64,000 nt of DNA from the NCBI GenBank assembly GCA_023105745.1, contig JALGQZ010000015.1, positions 19,568,499 through 19,632,498 of the forward strand. Direction: 5' to 3'. The translations under genes were made by a program, and so were the position numbers. The notes below the pieces were generated by a model. It was given only the letters and a program-made list of their open reading frames with translations, was not told the origin of the DNA and did not search any database. Shown here piece by piece: positions 59,741-64,000 of this stretch; position 1 is the first letter of the stretch, and each line of letters begins with the position of its first letter. The DNA comes from Austropuccinia psidii. Taxonomy: Eukaryota; Basidiomycota; Pucciniomycetes; Pucciniales; Sphaerophragmiaceae.

Positions 59741-62415
59741 TTTTCCATTTAAAACCAAACAAAGTAGTGTTACTTGATGCCACATAGATCATGTTTACGC
59801 ATCTATTAAGAGTAAAAACTTTGGGTACCCTGGCACCTTTTTCTGGAATTGCTTCAGTTGTTTCTACTTACAAGTAAGATTAACTTCTAGTGAGGATTTC
59901 TTTGAGCACTTTGGGAGCGTAAAATATTCATCAGGGCTCACAGTATTACTTAATCTAGTTTTTCATGATGTAATGAGCTTTCAGACCTCAGAAACTGGTC
60001 TTGGATCATCCATGGACCAAGAGATTACTGTATGATTGATAGGAAAAACTCATTGAGAGAAGAGGATTGCCTTGATTGGTTTCAACTATTGATTCTGTAA
60101 CATGTACTCCTGATGTGGTTGTCCCTGAGTGGTCTGTCATGGAGTAAATTTAAATAACTGGAGATTGATAAAGAAAGAGTGATGGGAAAAGAATCAATAT
60201 AAAAACTGAGGCATAATGATATTACTCCCAATTTGGGGGAGTAAGATTTACAGAACTGGAACCACAGGACATATTGAGCAGTAATTTTGTTATGATTATT
60301 GTGGATGAACTGGGGGATGATACCCTCTTGTTGGATTTCTGGCCAGACAGTTCTGTTGGGCTGGGATGGCTGTAATGGGTCCCATAGGACTTGTGGCCAA
60401 TTTTGGGAAAGGTGAGGTTTATCGAAAGCTGGGCCAATGATGGTCCTGAGAGGTCAAATTGAGATCTGAACCCCCCAAGCACTGCTATAAACTATCCAAA
60501 GTCTTTTAAAGGCCCTGTGGGGGGCTGGGATGAAAAAAGGCCAATCAAATTTTGTTCCTGAAGCTGTGACATACCCCCAATTGGCAAAACAGAGGTTGGT
60601 CCGAGAATTGGAAGCAATTCTTCTGTATATGATGAAACAAGGATTGCTGTATGATTTAGGGAAGCTGAAAAAGCCTTGTTTATGTGTTTTGTGCTACACT
60701 TGAAAGGTTCAAATTCATGTAAAATAAACTGAATCATTTTGCATATTATATCAAAACTTATTGAATGTTTCTACATAACAATTTGGAGGTTTGGAACAAT
60801 TTCCTTAGTTTACTTGCATGAAAGGTAAATGTGTGCACAACCTCTGTTCGACCAGTTGTAGCTTCAAGGGTGTGAAGCCTTTTTTAAAGGTGATAAAAAC
60901 CTTTACAGATTCATTAGTATTACTATTCAGGATAAACTTCAAAAAAACTCACTAAGCCTCTCAAAATCTCATAGAACTCAAGCTATCAAGATTTCAAAAT
61001 AAGAAGAAAGGACTTTTCATGATTTTTCCACAAGTTATCATTATACAGATTATTGAATTAGCTGTAGTACTAAAATTTTTTGATATGAGTATTCATTGAA
61101 TAGTTCATATTAGACACTTTGGAAAGGGTCTTCTAAATTTGAAAATTCAATTACTCAGTTATTTTTGTTTGTGACCTCCAAGGAAGATTTTCTCAGAAAA
61201 TTAAGTAGCACAGGAATTAAACCTTTCACCCTTGGTCACAGGATTTATTAGAAATTTAACAGGAGTTTCCTGTGTTTTCACCCTCCAGGGAATGCCCCAT
61301 TTCCATTCCATAAAAGAGGAGTTCCCACAACATCGATACTAGAAAATATTTTTGAAGTATTAGAAACTCCTGAGGTACCATTTGGTAAATTCACACACCA
61401 CTCTCACACAAAAAGACAGAAATATTCATTGATCTTGTTCCTTATGGATGTATTACTTTGAATCAGGTATTTCCCATTTCCTTGTTTGATAAATAGAGCC
61501 TTGATAGTTTATTTTCCACTTTGCATATCATTTCAAATACCTTTTCCTTTTTTACAAATCTTATAAGATTTTATTTGATAAGTTAGACTTCAAAAGACTT
61601 CTAGCTTTCTCCTCAAAATCCTTTCCTATAATATTTTAACCTTGGAATGTCACTGAAAAATAACAATAAGGTGCTTCATCCCTTTACTAATTTTGTTTTT
61701 TTGTTTCAAATCAGTCATGAAAGCTGAAGACTGATTAGATGTATGATTTCCAGTTTTGAACTGGCTGGAACAAGTAGAAGAAATATGCTCTTTCTCACCC
61801 TTTTGGGTTAAAAAATTGAAAAAGATTTCTGAATGAATTGCAAATAAAGGCAAAAACAGACCTTGGGAAGATATTTTGAATCAAGTGTGCCTACACAGTG
61901 TATTTCTATGGCACAAAGTTGAGCGCCAATTGGTAAAAATGGTCAGGATCAACAAAAGATGATATCAGATTTGATGGCTCATTTTGCTGCAAGCCACGGC
62001 TCGGAAAAATGGCAAATCAGACACATTTTGAGTTTGTAAATCATTCAAGGACTGAAGCCCCTTAACGTACATGTGAAATTAATCACAATGTTTTTCTGTA
62101 TGTTTATTACTCATGCTTCCAGTCTTTGACAAACTAATAATTTTTTTTTTTTGTGAAAACTTTTTTTTTGTAGAATTTGTTTTTTGGAAAATAAAACTGT
62201 TGGTCAATTTTTTCTTCATTAAATAACAAAAGGTAATTAAAAAAATTGTTCAAACGCACAATCTCTCTTCAAAAAAATGTCCAAAATTGAAAAAGAACAA
62301 AATGGTCAAAAAATGACAATATTTCAAAAAGAAATTGTCAAGAAAGAACAACTCTTGCATCAAATGTCAATTTTTTGAATAGAATTTTTTTTTAAAATTT
62401 AGAACAAACTAAGAG
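59741..62415. other. No supported gene
   Basis: Mostly AT-rich. Around 60220-60740 both strands have open frames of about 80 residues with normal composition (minus …MIQFILHEFEPFKCSTKHIN…), which may be a fragment of a decayed gene, but I cannot tell which strand is right. Poly-T/A tracts occur at 62140-62170 and 62385. Confidence 0.4.
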
Positions 62416-62978
62416 TGTTGTATTAATGCAAAGAAACACCTTGAGATAAAACAGCAGGAAACAATGATGTACCTAAGAGTGAACAATGAAAATAAAGCTA
62501 TTAGCAAGGCTGATGTAACACAGAACACAACTACTAACACACTTATTTAAGATAGAAAAGTTATCCGGAGAACTAAATATAGCAGCAGTAAGATACCAAC
62601 CTAATTCTACCAAGAGTACAAGTATGAAGCAGAAAATAACACAAATACTATCTGTGATCTCACAGTAGTAAGACACTAAAAGTATAAGTATTAGTAATCA
62701 CAATGACTGGTAGAGCCAGTCAGACATAAGACAAACCTCTAGTTCCTAGAGGAAGTGTTTCAATACAGTGTAGAAGATAATAAATAATATAGTAAAAGCT
62801 CAACATATCCCTCCAATGCAATTTGAGGACATGCTCCTTATAAGAAGGATGAATGCCTTTATCTCCGAGGCATGTCTCGCTAGACTCAGCACTTAAATCC
62901 TCGCTTATTGCACGTTCATGTTTGTAAGCGGAATCTTTTTAGTTGCTCATGGACTGGGAGAGATCACATATCTCAACA
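62416..62978 (-). repeat. 3' LTR of a Ty1/copia element
   Basis: 563 bp from TGTTGTATTA to ATCTCAACA, so the ends are TGTTG...CAACA. It is followed on the right by CCCCCCTTG, which on the minus strand is the polypurine tract CAAGGGGGG directly before the LTR. It lies just beyond the C-terminus of the copia polyprotein, as expected of a 3' LTR. No second copy is in the window, so the left edge rests on the inverted ends only. Confidence 0.7.
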
Positions 62979-64000
62979 CCCCCCTTGTCTCCCATTGTGA
63001 GTAACCCCAATTCCTTCATGGCACATCTGATAGCAGGACGACTGACTGACTTTGTGAGAAAGTTGGCCAACATATTTGCAGTTGGAGTGTAAGTTAGTTC
63101 TATTATTTTGTTTTCTATTATATCTTGTATGAAGTGCAATTGTATGTCAATGTGTTTCATATGGCGCATGTTGGTGTTGCAGTCACTATCAGCAGTGTTG
63201 ATGCATCCTTGGTTATCTTCTTGAACCAGGATAGCTCTTGTCATAGTCAAAATATTGATTTCTTCAATGAATTGCTTGAACCATAGTAATTCACTCGTGA
63301 GGTCTATTAACAATTGGTACTCAGCTTCAGCAGAGGAAAGTGAAATTGTGGGTTGCTTTCTTGTGTTCCAAATGACAAGATTGCCATTAAATGAGATTAG
63401 ATATCCAGTTGTAGATCTCCTGGTTACCCTACAGTTTCCCCAGTCAGCTTCGGAGTAGGTGACTGGTAATTTTGACGTGTTTTTTGATAGACTAATCCAA
63501 TTTCACTGGTACCTTTTAGATAGTTCAGAACATGCACCAATTCTTTCCAATTTTGTATACCAGAATTTTCTAAAAACTGAGCTAAGGCACTAACAGAATA
63601 GGACAAATCTGGTTGAGTTGCGGTGCTTAGGAAGCTAAGGCTACCTACAGCACTTTGATAATTTATCTTTAAGGAAGCAAATTCTTCTTGGTCTGTTCTT
63701 TATGCAGCTTCAAGATGCATCTTTGGGATTAGTGGTGTCACCATAGGCTTGCAATTTGTCATTCCATAGCTTTCTAGTAAGGAGTCGATATAGTGGCTTT
63801 GAGTGAGAGTGCTAGTGTCTGGGTGATGAATAATTTTTATGCCAAACATGAGATCATCTGAACCTAAGAGTTTTGTTTGGAATTCTTGTTCTATTGCATT
63901 TTTGAAGTTAGTCAGATTTCTCCCAAAGATACCTATATTGTCGACATGAAGAAAAAGCCAGATTATTTCATTGCTTTTAAGATAAAAGACACATGAGTCA
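62939..64000 (-). pseudogene. Ty1/copia polyprotein 3' part (RT and RNase H), decayed and cut by the window edge
   Basis: From the right edge the minus strand reads …SNEIIWLFLHVDNIGIFGRN…, …LMFGIKIIHHPDTSTLTQSH…, …SAVGSLSFLSTATQPDLSYS…, …NWKELVHVLNYLKGTSEIGL…. After a frameshift near 63480 it continues …EADWGNCRVTRRSTTGYLIS…SLSSAEAEYQ… and …LVQEDNQGCINTADSDCNTN… to a stop at 62939, slightly inside the LTR. This is the end of a copia reverse transcriptase and its RNase H. A TAA lies at about 63705, and the RT active-site pair normally reading VDD is VDN (Asn codon at 63937-63939). Inactive copy. Confidence 0.9.

Noticed and set aside
60222..60737. Two minus-strand open frames of 81 and 86 residues
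   Set aside because: The plus strand is equally open, there is no recognisable motif and no intron signal; not enough to call a gene.

Overview
This window looks like repeat-rich nuclear DNA of a rust fungus (Pucciniales). My best guess is the myrtle rust Austropuccinia psidii. That guess rests on remembered resemblance of the Gag and antisense proteins to predicted proteins of that species, not on a search. The sequence itself shows AT-rich DNA, short 50-75 nt GT-AG introns, several LTR-retrotransposon families, satellites and decayed genes. I see no rRNA, tRNA, CRISPR array or bacterial-type operon.

Layout. 1-3859: the 5' end of a minus-strand LTR retrotransposon (gag start at 947, a 2.2 kb LTR at 1665-3859). 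3.9-5.3 kb: a decayed plus-strand gene. 7.6-20.8 kb: four decayed, intron-bearing minus-strand genes of unknown function; one is split in frame by a solo LTR of the first family (10980-13131, 5-bp target duplication ACAGT). 21.1-27.4 kb: a satellite of ~165-bp units, each carrying several inverted repeats, interrupted by a second solo LTR (24970-26467, target duplication CACAG). 27.6-42 kb: a Tnp2-type (CACTA/EnSpm superfamily) transposase pseudogene, three diverged copies of one uncharacterised protein family, and a dead SNF2 helicase. 46609-56935: a complete, young Ty3 chromovirus with target duplication ACTGG. 57.0-59.7 kb: a 21-bp minisatellite flanked by a hairpin-forming minisatellite. 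62.4-64.0 kb: the 3' end of a decayed Ty1/copia element.

The only apparently intact genes belong to the chromovirus. These are gag, a pol reached through a -1 slippery heptamer (GGGAAAA), and a spliced gene on the opposite strand between pol and the 3' LTR. The antisense gene has a six-cysteine motif with the exact spacing of a fungal Zn(II)2Cys6 cluster. It is the best candidate here for an under-described system: a retrotransposon carrying its own putative DNA-binding protein, transcribed against gag-pol next to a CpG-dense minisatellite. Almost everything else is decaying, mostly through in-frame stops and homopolymer frameshifts.
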